Assembly (NCBI RefSeq): GCF_023264855.1
Contig: NZ_JAHFUW010000036.1
Span: 1 to 46,606, forward strand
Reading direction: 5' to 3'
Length of the DNA: 46,606 nt
From: Herbiconiux sp.
GTDB taxonomy: Bacteria > Actinomycetota > Actinomycetes > Actinomycetales > Microbacteriaceae
Part shown: positions 37,819-44,921 of the stretch, one piece after another
How positions within the stretch are numbered: the stretch's first letter is position 1
How the letters are laid out: each line of letters starts with the position of its first letter
The notes under the pieces: generated by a model
Told to the model about the DNA's origin: nothing
Seen by the model: the letters and a program-made list of their open reading frames with translations, nothing else
Databases searched by the model: none
Program-made: the position numbers and the translations under genes

Positions 37819-39248
37819 GCGACGCGACCGCCATCCTGGCCCAGGATGCGACCGGCCAGGCCGAGGCCGTCCGAAGCGGGCTGCTCACCGCGACGGAGTT
37901 GCTCGAGCTGTCGCTCCAGCGCATCGCGGAAGCCGACCCCGCCGTCAACGCGGTGATCCACCTCGATCCGGATGCTGCGCGATGGCCGGTCGAGCCGGGC
38001 CCGTTCTCGGGCGTCCCCCTTCTTCTGAAGGACCTCGGCGCCGCGGCGATCGGTCACCCCGACCACCAGGGCAGTCTCGTCCGCAAGCGGGCCGGCTGCA
38101 CCTTCGACCACGACTCCGCCCTCGTCCGCCGGCTGCGGGCGGGCGGCTTCGTGCCGATCGGGCGCACGAACTCGGCCGAGTTCGGGTTGCACTCCGAGAC
38201 CAGGAACCTCGCCTACGGGCTCACCCGCAACCCGTGGGACCCGGGCCGATCGGCCGGCGGGTCGTCCGGAGGTGCGGCCGCCGCGGTGGCCGCGGGCATG
38301 ACGGCCATCGCGCAGGGAACCGACGGGGGAGGCTCCTTGCGCAATCCGGCGGCGCACTGCGGGCTCGTGGCGCTGAAGGTGAGCCGGGGCACGATCAGCG
38401 GAGCGCCTGCCGGTGAGTCGCTGTACGGCATCTCGCAGCCGGGGCTGCTCACGAAGTCGGTGCGGGATGCCCGCGCCGCGTTCGCGCTGCTGGCCGGTGC
38501 CGAGCCCGGGGACGCGGTGCTGTCGCCCGGCCTCTTCGCCGGTGTCGAGGATGCCGGCACCGTGCACCCGGGTGCGGGACTGCGGATCGGGCTGCTCGAT
38601 CATGACCCGGCCGGCGTCTACGCCGTCGACTCCGAGATCGCCGAGTCGGTGACCCGCACGGGGCGGCTCCTCCAGGGTCTCGGCCACCGAGTGGAGGAGG
38701 CCTGGCCGGAGGCGATGTTCCCGCACGACTTCGCCGAGCACTGGTTCCAGGCCCTGCTGCCGTTCGCGAGGATCGCGCGCGACCGGGCGGTTGCCGCCGC
38801 CGTCGCATCCGGCGTTCCGGGGGCGGCCGAGGCGGGGTTCGATCCGATCACGGACTATTGGGCCGAGCAGGCCGGTGCGCAGAGCTCGGCGCAGCACGTG
38901 GAGGCGATGGGCTGGTTCGACGGGTTCCGCCGCCGCGTGCAGTCGTGGTGGCACGACTTCGACGTGCTGGTCAGCCCCGTGCTCCCACTGCTGCCGCAGC
39001 CGGCCGGCCAGTTCGCCGACCCGGCCACGGGCATCGAGGAGTCCATCCGCATCCTCCGCTTCACCCCGCAGGCGAACATGACCGGACTGCCGGCGATGAG
39101 CGTGCCGGTCGGCTTCAGCGCCGACGGCCTCCCGCTCGCCGTGCAGCTCGTCGGCGCGTACGGAGCCGACCGTCTCCTGCTCGACCTCGCCGGCCGGCTC
39201 GAGCAGGTTCAGCCCTGGCGCACCTCCGTGCTCGCCCCCGCCCTCTGA
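37815..39248 (+). CDS. Amidase signature family enzyme
   Basis: Protein of 477 residues with the amidase signature. The Lys-Ser-Ser triad is visible: Lys71 in PLLLKDLGA, cis-Ser in SAGGSSGGAAAAVAAGM near 147-153, and nucleophile Ser in GTDGGGSLRNPAAHCGLVALK near 174 (usually GTDTGGSIR). NMTGLPAMSVPVGFSADGLPLAVQLVGAYGAD is the C-terminal family motif. It hydrolyses a carboxamide to acid plus ammonia. As last gene of the operon it may act on the oxidised product of the luciferase-like enzymes; substrate unknown. ATG overlaps the ligase stop. Confidence 0.92.
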   Translation: MSDATAILAQDATGQAEAVRSGLLTATELLELSLQRIAEADPAVNAVIHLDPDAARWPVEPGPFSGVPLLLKDLGAAAIGHPDHQGSLVRKRAGCTFDHDSALVRRLRAGGFVPIGRTNSAEFGLHSETRNLAYGLTRNPWDPGRSAGGSSGGAAAAVAAGMTAIAQGTDGGGSLRNPAAHCGLVALKVSRGTISGAPAGESLYGISQPGLLTKSVRDARAAFALLAGAEPGDAVLSPGLFAGVEDAGTVHPGAGLRIGLLDHDPAGVYAVDSEIAESVTRTGRLLQGLGHRVEEAWPEAMFPHDFAEHWFQALLPFARIARDRAVAAAVASGVPGAAEAGFDPITDYWAEQAGAQSSAQHVEAMGWFDGFRRRVQSWWHDFDVLVSPVLPLLPQPAGQFADPATGIEESIRILRFTPQANMTGLPAMSVPVGFSADGLPLAVQLVGAYGADRLLLDLAGRLEQVQPWRTSVLAPAL

Positions 39249-39269
39249 CGATGGGGCGAGCACGCACCG

Positions 39270-39289
39270 CGGGCCGCGAGCCCGGCCCG
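39270..39289. terminator. GC-rich hairpin between convergent genes
   Basis: CGGGCC (39270-39275) and GGCCCG (39284-39289) pair around an 8-base loop, 21 bp after the amidase stop and 10 bp before the end of the second luciferase-like gene. No T tract is present, as is common in high-GC actinobacteria. Confidence 0.4.
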
Positions 39290-39299
39290 GCGGACGAGG

Positions 39300-40406
39300 T
39301 CAGCGGGGGAGGCGGATGCCCTTCTTCTCCAGGCGGGGGAGCACCTCGGCGGCGAAGTAGCCGAGTTCGTCGGTGTAGTTCAGGAAGCTCATCGTCATCC
39401 CCGAGAAGCCGGCCTCGGCGTAGCGGGCGATCTCGTCGGCCACGTCGTCGGGCGATCCGATCAGCGGCACGCTGCCGTGGCCCGCGGCGAAACGGCCGCG
39501 GAACATCGCGAGCATCTCGGGCGTGAACGACTGCGCGTGCAGGCCCTGCAGGCGCATCAGGTTGTCCACGGCGTCCCAGTCGGCGTTCTCGTCGGCGTAA
39601 TAGTGCAAGAACTCCTCGGCCTCGGTGCGGGTAGGTCGGCACACCACGTGGCCGAGCGTGAAGACACCCACGTCGCGGCCGTGGTCGGCCTGGCCGGCGG
39701 CCTTGATCGAGGTCACGATCTCGGCGCCGTCCTCCGGGCCGCCCACCACGGTGAAGGCGTAGTCGGCGTTGCGGGCGGCGAAGTCGCGGCCCTGTTTCGA
39801 CGAGCCGGCGTTCAGCACCGGAACGCCCCCGCCCTGGGGCTTCGGCCAGCCCTCGAGGTGCTTCGAGCTGAAGTATTCGCCGTTCCAGTCGAAGGGCTCC
39901 TCGCTCTCCCACAGGGTACGGATGAGATCCCACCACTCCTGCGCGCGGGCATAGCGGGCGTCGTGATCGGTGGGCAGCTCGGTGCCGAAGGTCTCGTACT
40001 CAGGCTGATTCCAGCCGGCGACGATGTTCAGACCCGCGCGACCGTGGCCGATCTGCGAGGCCGTGGCGAGGGCCTTGGCCACCACGATCGGGTGGTTGAA
40101 GGCCGTGTGCACGGTGGCGAACACGCTGATCTTCTCCGTGATCGCGAGCAGGCCGGCCTGCCAGGCCACGGGGTCGAGAACGGATCCGTGGAAGTTCGTC
40201 GATCCGCCGTAACCGATCCAGCGGGCGATCGGCAGCAGGAAGTCGATCCCCACCTCGTCGGCGAGGCGGCCGAGCGCCATGTTGTCGTCCCAGCTCCCCG
40301 ACCAGCGCTCCGGCACGGTGGTGACCGCGAGGCCGGACGAGCAGTTCGGGCTGAAGAGGCCGAGTTTGAAGTCGGGGAGGGCGAGGGATCCGGTCGGGTT
40401 GGGCAT
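39300..40406 (-). CDS. LLM-class flavin-dependent oxidoreductase, RutA/SfnG-like (copy 2)
   Basis: Bacterial-luciferase-fold monooxygenase of 368 residues, clearly a paralogue of the protein at 25399: both share RWSGSWDDN, GIDFLLPIAR, IGYGG, VFATVHTAFNHP, SQIGHGRAG and NIVAGWN at matching positions, and the C-termini align (GLHAKTFTPEML against GLHAQSFTPEML). N-terminal differences (FSPNCSSGLAVTTVPERW) and pocket-region changes suggest a different substrate or step. ATG 40406 follows AACAGGAG. Upstream on the same strand lies site F. It is convergent with the amidase operon. Confidence 0.92.
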   Translation of the reverse strand: MPNPTGSLALPDFKLGLFSPNCSSGLAVTTVPERWSGSWDDNMALGRLADEVGIDFLLPIARWIGYGGSTNFHGSVLDPVAWQAGLLAITEKISVFATVHTAFNHPIVVAKALATASQIGHGRAGLNIVAGWNQPEYETFGTELPTDHDARYARAQEWWDLIRTLWESEEPFDWNGEYFSSKHLEGWPKPQGGGVPVLNAGSSKQGRDFAARNADYAFTVVGGPEDGAEIVTSIKAAGQADHGRDVGVFTLGHVVCRPTRTEAEEFLHYYADENADWDAVDNLMRLQGLHAQSFTPEMLAMFRGRFAAGHGSVPLIGSPDDVADEIARYAEAGFSGMTMSFLNYTDELGYFAAEVLPRLEKKGIRLPR

Positions 40407-40484
40407 GTGGGCTCCTGTTCGGGTCGACGCTCACACGGTATGCCGCCCGGGGCCGGATGCGGAAGGCCCGCGCCGAGGTTTAAT

Positions 40485-40508
40485 ATTCTTGAAACGTGGC
40501 GATCGTCA
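40485..40508 (-). promoter_or_regulatory. Operator-like site F, before LLM copy 2
   Basis: On the minus strand TGACGATCGCCA (40508-40497) starts with the stop codon of the PaaX-type gene, 102 bp upstream of the LLM start. Eight bases after the tenth base comes AAGAAT, in the register of TGTAAT at sites A and B, followed by ATTAAA, an unusually AT-rich stretch for this window. A separate promoter for the LLM gene is likely here. Confidence 0.55.
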
Positions 40509-41381
40509 CGCGGGGGTGATGGATGTCGACGGCCAGTGCGCAGCGGCGTGGGCCAGGGCCCGGCCCTCCAGCAGTGTCACCATCCGCTCGAACAGCACGC
40601 CGGCGGCGGGAGCCGCCCAGTCTTCTCCGAGGATCTCGCGGGGAAGGCCCGGGTCACGGAAGGGGAGCTTCCGCCACTGGTTGATGACCGACACGTAGGT
40701 CACGAAGGCGTCTTCGCCGTTGATGGCCCCGGAACTCTCCAGCGCCTCGGCGTGCTCGCGGTGGGTGTCGATGAAGTCGCGGTACCGCTGGTCGATCTCG
40801 GGCAGGTCCCAGCCGCTGCGCAGAAGGGAATCCAGATCCTGTCCGCCCGCGTAGTCGCCCACGAAGACGGCGGACTGGCCGGTGAGCTCGAGCTCGTCGA
40901 TCGCCCGCTTGGCCGCGTCGAGCATCCGTGCCGGCGCGATCCACACCCCGGAGCCGATGTTGCCGAAGCCGAGGGAGGCCAGATGGGCGCGGAGCTTGTG
41001 CCGCTTCGCCCGGGCCGACTCGGGCACCGAGAAGTTCACGACGCACCAGCCGTCGTCGAGGTTGGCGGCCTGGCGGGCGTGCCAGACGATCTCGTCGCCG
41101 GCGGCGAGCGACTGCAGTGCGAGCTCGGTGAGCAGGTAGCCCTTTGCCCGGGCGCGGGTCTCCGGCACCAGCCAGCCGCGCTGCTTCAGCCGGAAGATGG
41201 CCGTGCGCACACTCGACTCGTCGAGGCCGCACTGGCCCATCAGCTCGACGGCCCCGGCGATGGGCATCCAATTGCCCATCCGCCTCACGATCGAGCCGAG
41301 GAAACCTACGAGGATGGTGCGGGAGGCGCGCGCCGCCGCGGACCCCTGCGCTTGGCTGATCTCGGTCATTTCCCCCATCAT
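40506..41381 (-). CDS. PaaX family transcriptional regulator
   Basis: Protein of 291 residues of the PaaX type, repressors that respond to aryl-CoA thioesters (phenylacetyl-CoA in E. coli). The N-terminal winged helix is visible (WMPIAGAVELMGQCGLDESSVRTAIFRLKQRGWL), followed by the central domain with GWCVVNFSVPESARAKRHKLRAHLASLGFGNIGSGVWIAP and a C-terminal helical region. The ATG at 41381 overlaps the stop of the membrane protein gene (ATGA); ATG 41369, with GGGGGA close by, is an alternative. No phenylacetate genes are near, so the effector is probably another aryl- or acyl-CoA. It is a candidate, unproven, for binding sites A-F. Confidence 0.88.
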   Translation of the reverse strand: MMGEMTEISQAQGSAAARASRTILVGFLGSIVRRMGNWMPIAGAVELMGQCGLDESSVRTAIFRLKQRGWLVPETRARAKGYLLTELALQSLAAGDEIVWHARQAANLDDGWCVVNFSVPESARAKRHKLRAHLASLGFGNIGSGVWIAPARMLDAAKRAIDELELTGQSAVFVGDYAGGQDLDSLLRSGWDLPEIDQRYRDFIDTHREHAEALESSGAINGEDAFVTYVSVINQWRKLPFRDPGLPREILGEDWAAPAAGVLFERMVTLLEGRALAHAAAHWPSTSITPA

Positions 41382-41647
41382 GTCAGGTCGGAGTCGATGC
41401 CGTTCTTCGTGAACTCCGTCGTGGCGGCGATGGTGAGCACGGCGCCGAGGGCGACCAGGGCGAAGGCGATCACGGCGATCCACTCGATCACGCTGTCGGC
41501 CGGGCTGTGCTCGGCGATGTCGCCCGTCAGCAGGATCTCGAATCCCTGGGCGGCGAAGGCGTAGACGACGTCGAGCACGAACAATGCGGCGCCGAGGATG
41601 TAGCAGATGCGCAGTAGAAGAACGAGGCGGGCCGTCGTCGTGGTCAC
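41378..41647 (-). CDS. Small membrane protein, unknown
   Basis: Protein of 89 residues with two hydrophobic segments (LVLLLRICYILGAALFVLDVVYAF near 8-31 and SVIEWIAVIAFALVALGAVLTIAA near 52-75) joined by a short acidic loop; both ends would face the same side. I do not recognise the family. It overlaps the PaaX-type gene by four bases and is divergent from the LuxR-type gene. Function cannot be stated. Confidence 0.75.
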   Translation of the reverse strand: MTTTTARLVLLLRICYILGAALFVLDVVYAFAAQGFEILLTGDIAEHSPADSVIEWIAVIAFALVALGAVLTIAATTEFTKNGIDSDLT

Positions 41648-41713
41648 GACTCAACGATAGAGGCTGGGGACGAGGGGTGCGAGCGCGGACCACGTATGCG
41701 GTCGGGTGAGTCA

Positions 41714-41746
41714 CTACGTATCCCTGATCTGCGGGCTACGTAATCC
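41714..41746. promoter_or_regulatory. Two TACGTA repeats 22 bp apart in a divergent region
   Basis: CTACGTATCC (41714-41723) and CTACGTAATCC (41736-41746) each contain the palindrome TACGTA and are offset by 22 bp, about two helical turns. They lie in the 236-bp gap between the divergent membrane protein and LuxR-type genes; the remainder of the gap holds the dyad at 41778 and no gene. Binding by an unknown regulator is plausible. Confidence 0.45.
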
Positions 41747-41777
41747 TCATCGTGACAGCGGATTTGCGGTCAGAACA

Positions 41778-41794
41778 TGAGTAAAACCTACTCA
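41778..41794. promoter_or_regulatory. Dyad TGAGTA-N5-TACTCA upstream of the LuxR-type gene
   Basis: Perfect 6-bp inverted repeat with spacer AAACC, 90 bp before the regulator start. A near-identical dyad lies right after the regulator gene at 44657-44671. The pair is likely an autoregulatory operator set. Confidence 0.6.
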
Positions 41795-41883
41795 ACAGCA
41801 CCGTCCGATCTGAGAGCGTCACCCCCGTTCTCCCACCCGAGTCGCCGCGAACCCTGCACTGTCGCGACGCAGAAGGAATGCAC

Positions 41884-44652
41884 ATGCCCACGTCGAAATC
41901 CATGTCCCCCCGAGTCCGCGGCCAGCGACTGCACGGCCGCGACCGGGCCTTCAAGCGAACCATCCTCACCCTCCGGGGCTCCGTGCCCGGCACCTGCGTG
42001 CTCATCACCGGCCGATCCGGTTCCGGCCGCACCGCGTTCCTGGAGGCGATCGCCGAGGCGCTCGCCGACGAGCGTGCGGTCTACTTGGTGCGGGGCCGAT
42101 CCGATCTCTCGGATGTGCCGCTGGGCGCGCTCGCTCCCCTACTCGCGGCGCTGCCGGATGCGGGTGAGGTGGGGGGAGGCGCCGGTGGCGTTCCGGCCGA
42201 CGATCACGCGCTGGTGCGATTCCACCGGGAGCTGAACCGCCCCGGTGTCGTGCTGGTGGTCGATGACGCCGACCTGCTCGACCCGGCCAGCGCCTGCGTG
42301 CTCGAGCAGGTGCGCCAGGGCGGTGCGGCGTCGATGGTGGTGTCCCGGCGTCTGGAGTCGATCTCCGAGCCCGGCTCCCGTGCGCGGCTGGAGAACTCCG
42401 GCTCCGGGGCTCTGCGACTCGGCCGTGACGCCTCGACGGTTTTCGAACTGACGCCGCTCTCGGCGAACGAAGGTCATTCGCTGGTGAAAGACCGCCTCGG
42501 CCCGAGCGTCGGCGACGCCGCGGCCGCCGAGATGGTGCGTCTGGCGGCCGGCAGCGTGCGCACGCTGGTCGAGTTGATCGAAGCGTCTGCCGGCGCCTGC
42601 GAGCTCGGTGACGACGCCGGATCATGGCGCGAGCAGTGGCCCTACGTGTCGGCCGGTCTGGTCGCGTCGCTTCCGGCGAACCCGCTGCAGGGCGACTTCC
42701 TGATCGACGACCTGATGACGGTGCTGGCGGTGGCCGGCGACCTCCCGGTCGAGCAGGCGGGCACCTCGGGCGTCTCCGAGAAGGCGACCCGGCGCGCCGA
42801 GGCGATGGGCCTGGTGATCACCCGTCTCGCCGACGGCCGCACCTGGGTACAGCTCGCGCATCCGCTCTACGCGGCGGTGGTGCTCGCCACCGTCACCGAG
42901 CTCGACCGGGGCGACTTCGCCGCCGCCGGTGCCGACATGCTCGACGGCTACCCGGCGCACCGCGTGCGGCGGGTGCTGCTGATGCTCACCGCCGGGCAGC
43001 CCGTCGCTCCGTGGGTGCTCGTCGATCTCGCCCGCGAGGAACTCGGCGAACAGCGCTACGCCACAGCCATCCGGCTCGGTGAACAGGCCGCCGCCGCGGC
43101 CGGCGACGAGCGCCGGCTCCGGGCCGCCGGCGAGTACGCGCAGGCGCAGGCCCTCTCGCAGATCGGCCGCATCCGCGCCGCCGGCGACCACTTCACCGCC
43201 GCGTGGGCGGCCCTCGACGCCCACGAGGGCCCGGTCGACGAGGAGTTCGTCGCCGCACTCGCCCAGGCGGAGGGCAACCACCTCGCCTTCCGCACCCTGC
43301 GACCGGATCTCGCGGTGATCCGCACCGAACCCGTCCTCGGGCGTCTCGGCGATGCCGCGATCAGGGCACTGATCGAATCCGATCTGGTGAAGTGGCGGCT
43401 GATGGCGGGGCAGGGGATGCCGGCCGACCTGGATGCTGTTCCCGATCCGCTCGGCGCGCTCGGCCCTGTCGAGACCTCGGGCGACCTCAACCTGCTGATC
43501 ATGACCGCGATGCTGCAGACCATGGGCGGCAATCTGCGGCTCGCTCAGGAGGCGGTGCAGCGCGGGCTGGCCGAGTGCGAGCGCTTTCGCGACGTGCTGC
43601 CCAACGCCCGCGACCTGCTGCAGCTCTCCGACGTGCTGGTGCTCGCCTTCACCGACCGCTTCCTGGAGGCCCGGTCGGCGGCGCGCGCCAACCTCGCGAG
43701 GGCCGAGGAGTCCAATCCGAGTGCGAAGGGCGTCTGGAAGTTCGCGCTCGCGATGATCGAACTGCACACCGGGTCGCCCGCCCGAGCCTGGAAGCTGATC
43801 ATCGAAGGCCGCCGTGATCTGGTCTGGCGTGACATCGCCGGCCTGCTCGCCTCGGCCGACGCGCTCTCCGCGGCGATCGCGGCCCGCACCGGCCGGTTCG
43901 CGATCGCGCGGAGCTGGCTGGATCAGCTGACGCCCGCCGAGGTGCGCGATCCGAAGGTGGAACTGTACGCCTCGCTCGCCCGGGCCTGGGTGTCGGCCTC
44001 GGCGGGCCGGCCCGGCTTCGCCATCCGCTCGCTCGCCCCCGCCCTGCAGCAGGCGGTCGACGGTGGGCACCTCTATCTGGCGGCCCTGGTGGCCTACGAG
44101 GGCGTGCGGATCGAACCCGTGGTCGGCGCGACGGTGATGCTGCCGTATCTGACGGCCGCGCGTCATGCCTTTCCGCTCTGCGAGGCTCACGCCCGAGCCG
44201 TGGCGTCCCGGCAAGACGTGCTGCCGGTCGCCAAGCAGCTGGCGGAGGCGGGGCTTCTCGGGCCGGCCATCGACGCGGCCCGCTGGGCGGCCGATCACGC
44301 CGGTGACGATCTGGTGCAGGCGGCGCGGGCGCACCGGCTGGCCGATTCCTGGACCGTGCGGACGGGGGTCTCGATGGCCGGCCGGCAGCGCCAGGATCAG
44401 CCGCGGGTGACCCCGCTGACCGATCGCGAGTGGCAGCTGGCATCCGGAGCGGCGGCGTTCCGCACCAGTGCCGAGCTCGCCGCCGAGTTCGGCATCTCGG
44501 TTCGCACCGTGGACAACCATCTGGCGCGCATCTACAAGAAGCTCGGTGTGGCCGGCCGGCGCGAGCTCTCGGCCGAGCTCAGCGAGCTCCAGCTGGATCA
44601 CGACGACTACGCCACCGGCCCGGGCGGTGGGCCGGGTACGGGGGCGAAGTGA
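41884..44652 (+). CDS. Large ATP-binding LuxR-type (LAL/MalT-like) regulator with altered Walker A
   Basis: Protein of 922 residues: N-terminal AAA-type ATPase, a long helical repeat region and a C-terminal LuxR-type helix-turn-helix at about 843-900 (TPLTDREWQLASGAA, ELAAEFGISVRTVDNHLARIYKKLGV). The P-loop reads GRSGSGRT (43-50), with Arg49 in place of the invariant Lys; Walker B VVLVVDDADLLD is intact. Such proteins usually activate transcription when ATP and a small ligand are bound; the Arg may weaken nucleotide binding. ATG 41884 is chosen because AGAAGGA is then 6 bases upstream; ATG 41878 sits too close to it. The dyads on both sides of the gene suggest self-control. Confidence 0.88.
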   Translation: MPTSKSMSPRVRGQRLHGRDRAFKRTILTLRGSVPGTCVLITGRSGSGRTAFLEAIAEALADERAVYLVRGRSDLSDVPLGALAPLLAALPDAGEVGGGAGGVPADDHALVRFHRELNRPGVVLVVDDADLLDPASACVLEQVRQGGAASMVVSRRLESISEPGSRARLENSGSGALRLGRDASTVFELTPLSANEGHSLVKDRLGPSVGDAAAAEMVRLAAGSVRTLVELIEASAGACELGDDAGSWREQWPYVSAGLVASLPANPLQGDFLIDDLMTVLAVAGDLPVEQAGTSGVSEKATRRAEAMGLVITRLADGRTWVQLAHPLYAAVVLATVTELDRGDFAAAGADMLDGYPAHRVRRVLLMLTAGQPVAPWVLVDLAREELGEQRYATAIRLGEQAAAAAGDERRLRAAGEYAQAQALSQIGRIRAAGDHFTAAWAALDAHEGPVDEEFVAALAQAEGNHLAFRTLRPDLAVIRTEPVLGRLGDAAIRALIESDLVKWRLMAGQGMPADLDAVPDPLGALGPVETSGDLNLLIMTAMLQTMGGNLRLAQEAVQRGLAECERFRDVLPNARDLLQLSDVLVLAFTDRFLEARSAARANLARAEESNPSAKGVWKFALAMIELHTGSPARAWKLIIEGRRDLVWRDIAGLLASADALSAAIAARTGRFAIARSWLDQLTPAEVRDPKVELYASLARAWVSASAGRPGFAIRSLAPALQQAVDGGHLYLAALVAYEGVRIEPVVGATVMLPYLTAARHAFPLCEAHARAVASRQDVLPVAKQLAEAGLLGPAIDAARWAADHAGDDLVQAARAHRLADSWTVRTGVSMAGRQRQDQPRVTPLTDREWQLASGAAAFRTSAELAAEFGISVRTVDNHLARIYKKLGVAGRRELSAELSELQLDHDDYATGPGGGPGTGAK

Positions 44653-44656
44653 AGTC

Positions 44657-44671
44657 GAGTAGAAAGTACTC
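44657..44671. promoter_or_regulatory. Dyad GAGTA-N5-TACTC downstream of the LuxR-type gene
   Basis: Perfect 5-bp inverted repeat with spacer GAAAG, starting 5 bases after the regulator stop and 251 bp before the G6PD homologue. Same arms and same spacing as the dyad at 41778-41794. The rest of the 269-bp gap up to 44921 shows no gene. Confidence 0.6.
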
Positions 44672-44921
44672 ATCACACCCTGCCGCTCGTCACCCGCAGA
44701 CTGTTCGCAGGCGTACAGCCTGATCATCTGCGCAGCGAGCATCCGCGCCGTGCGTGCGCGCCATACCCGGCGGTGTCCCTCGTCAGACCCGCTGTGGTGC
44801 TCGCGCGATGATCGAGAGCAGGGGCGGCCTTCGGGTGGTCGTCCCTGCTCCTCACCTCCACCCCGTCACGAGTGCGTGGCAGGCATCCCCGCAGCCGCTC
44901 CACCTCGCTACTGTGAGAGAC

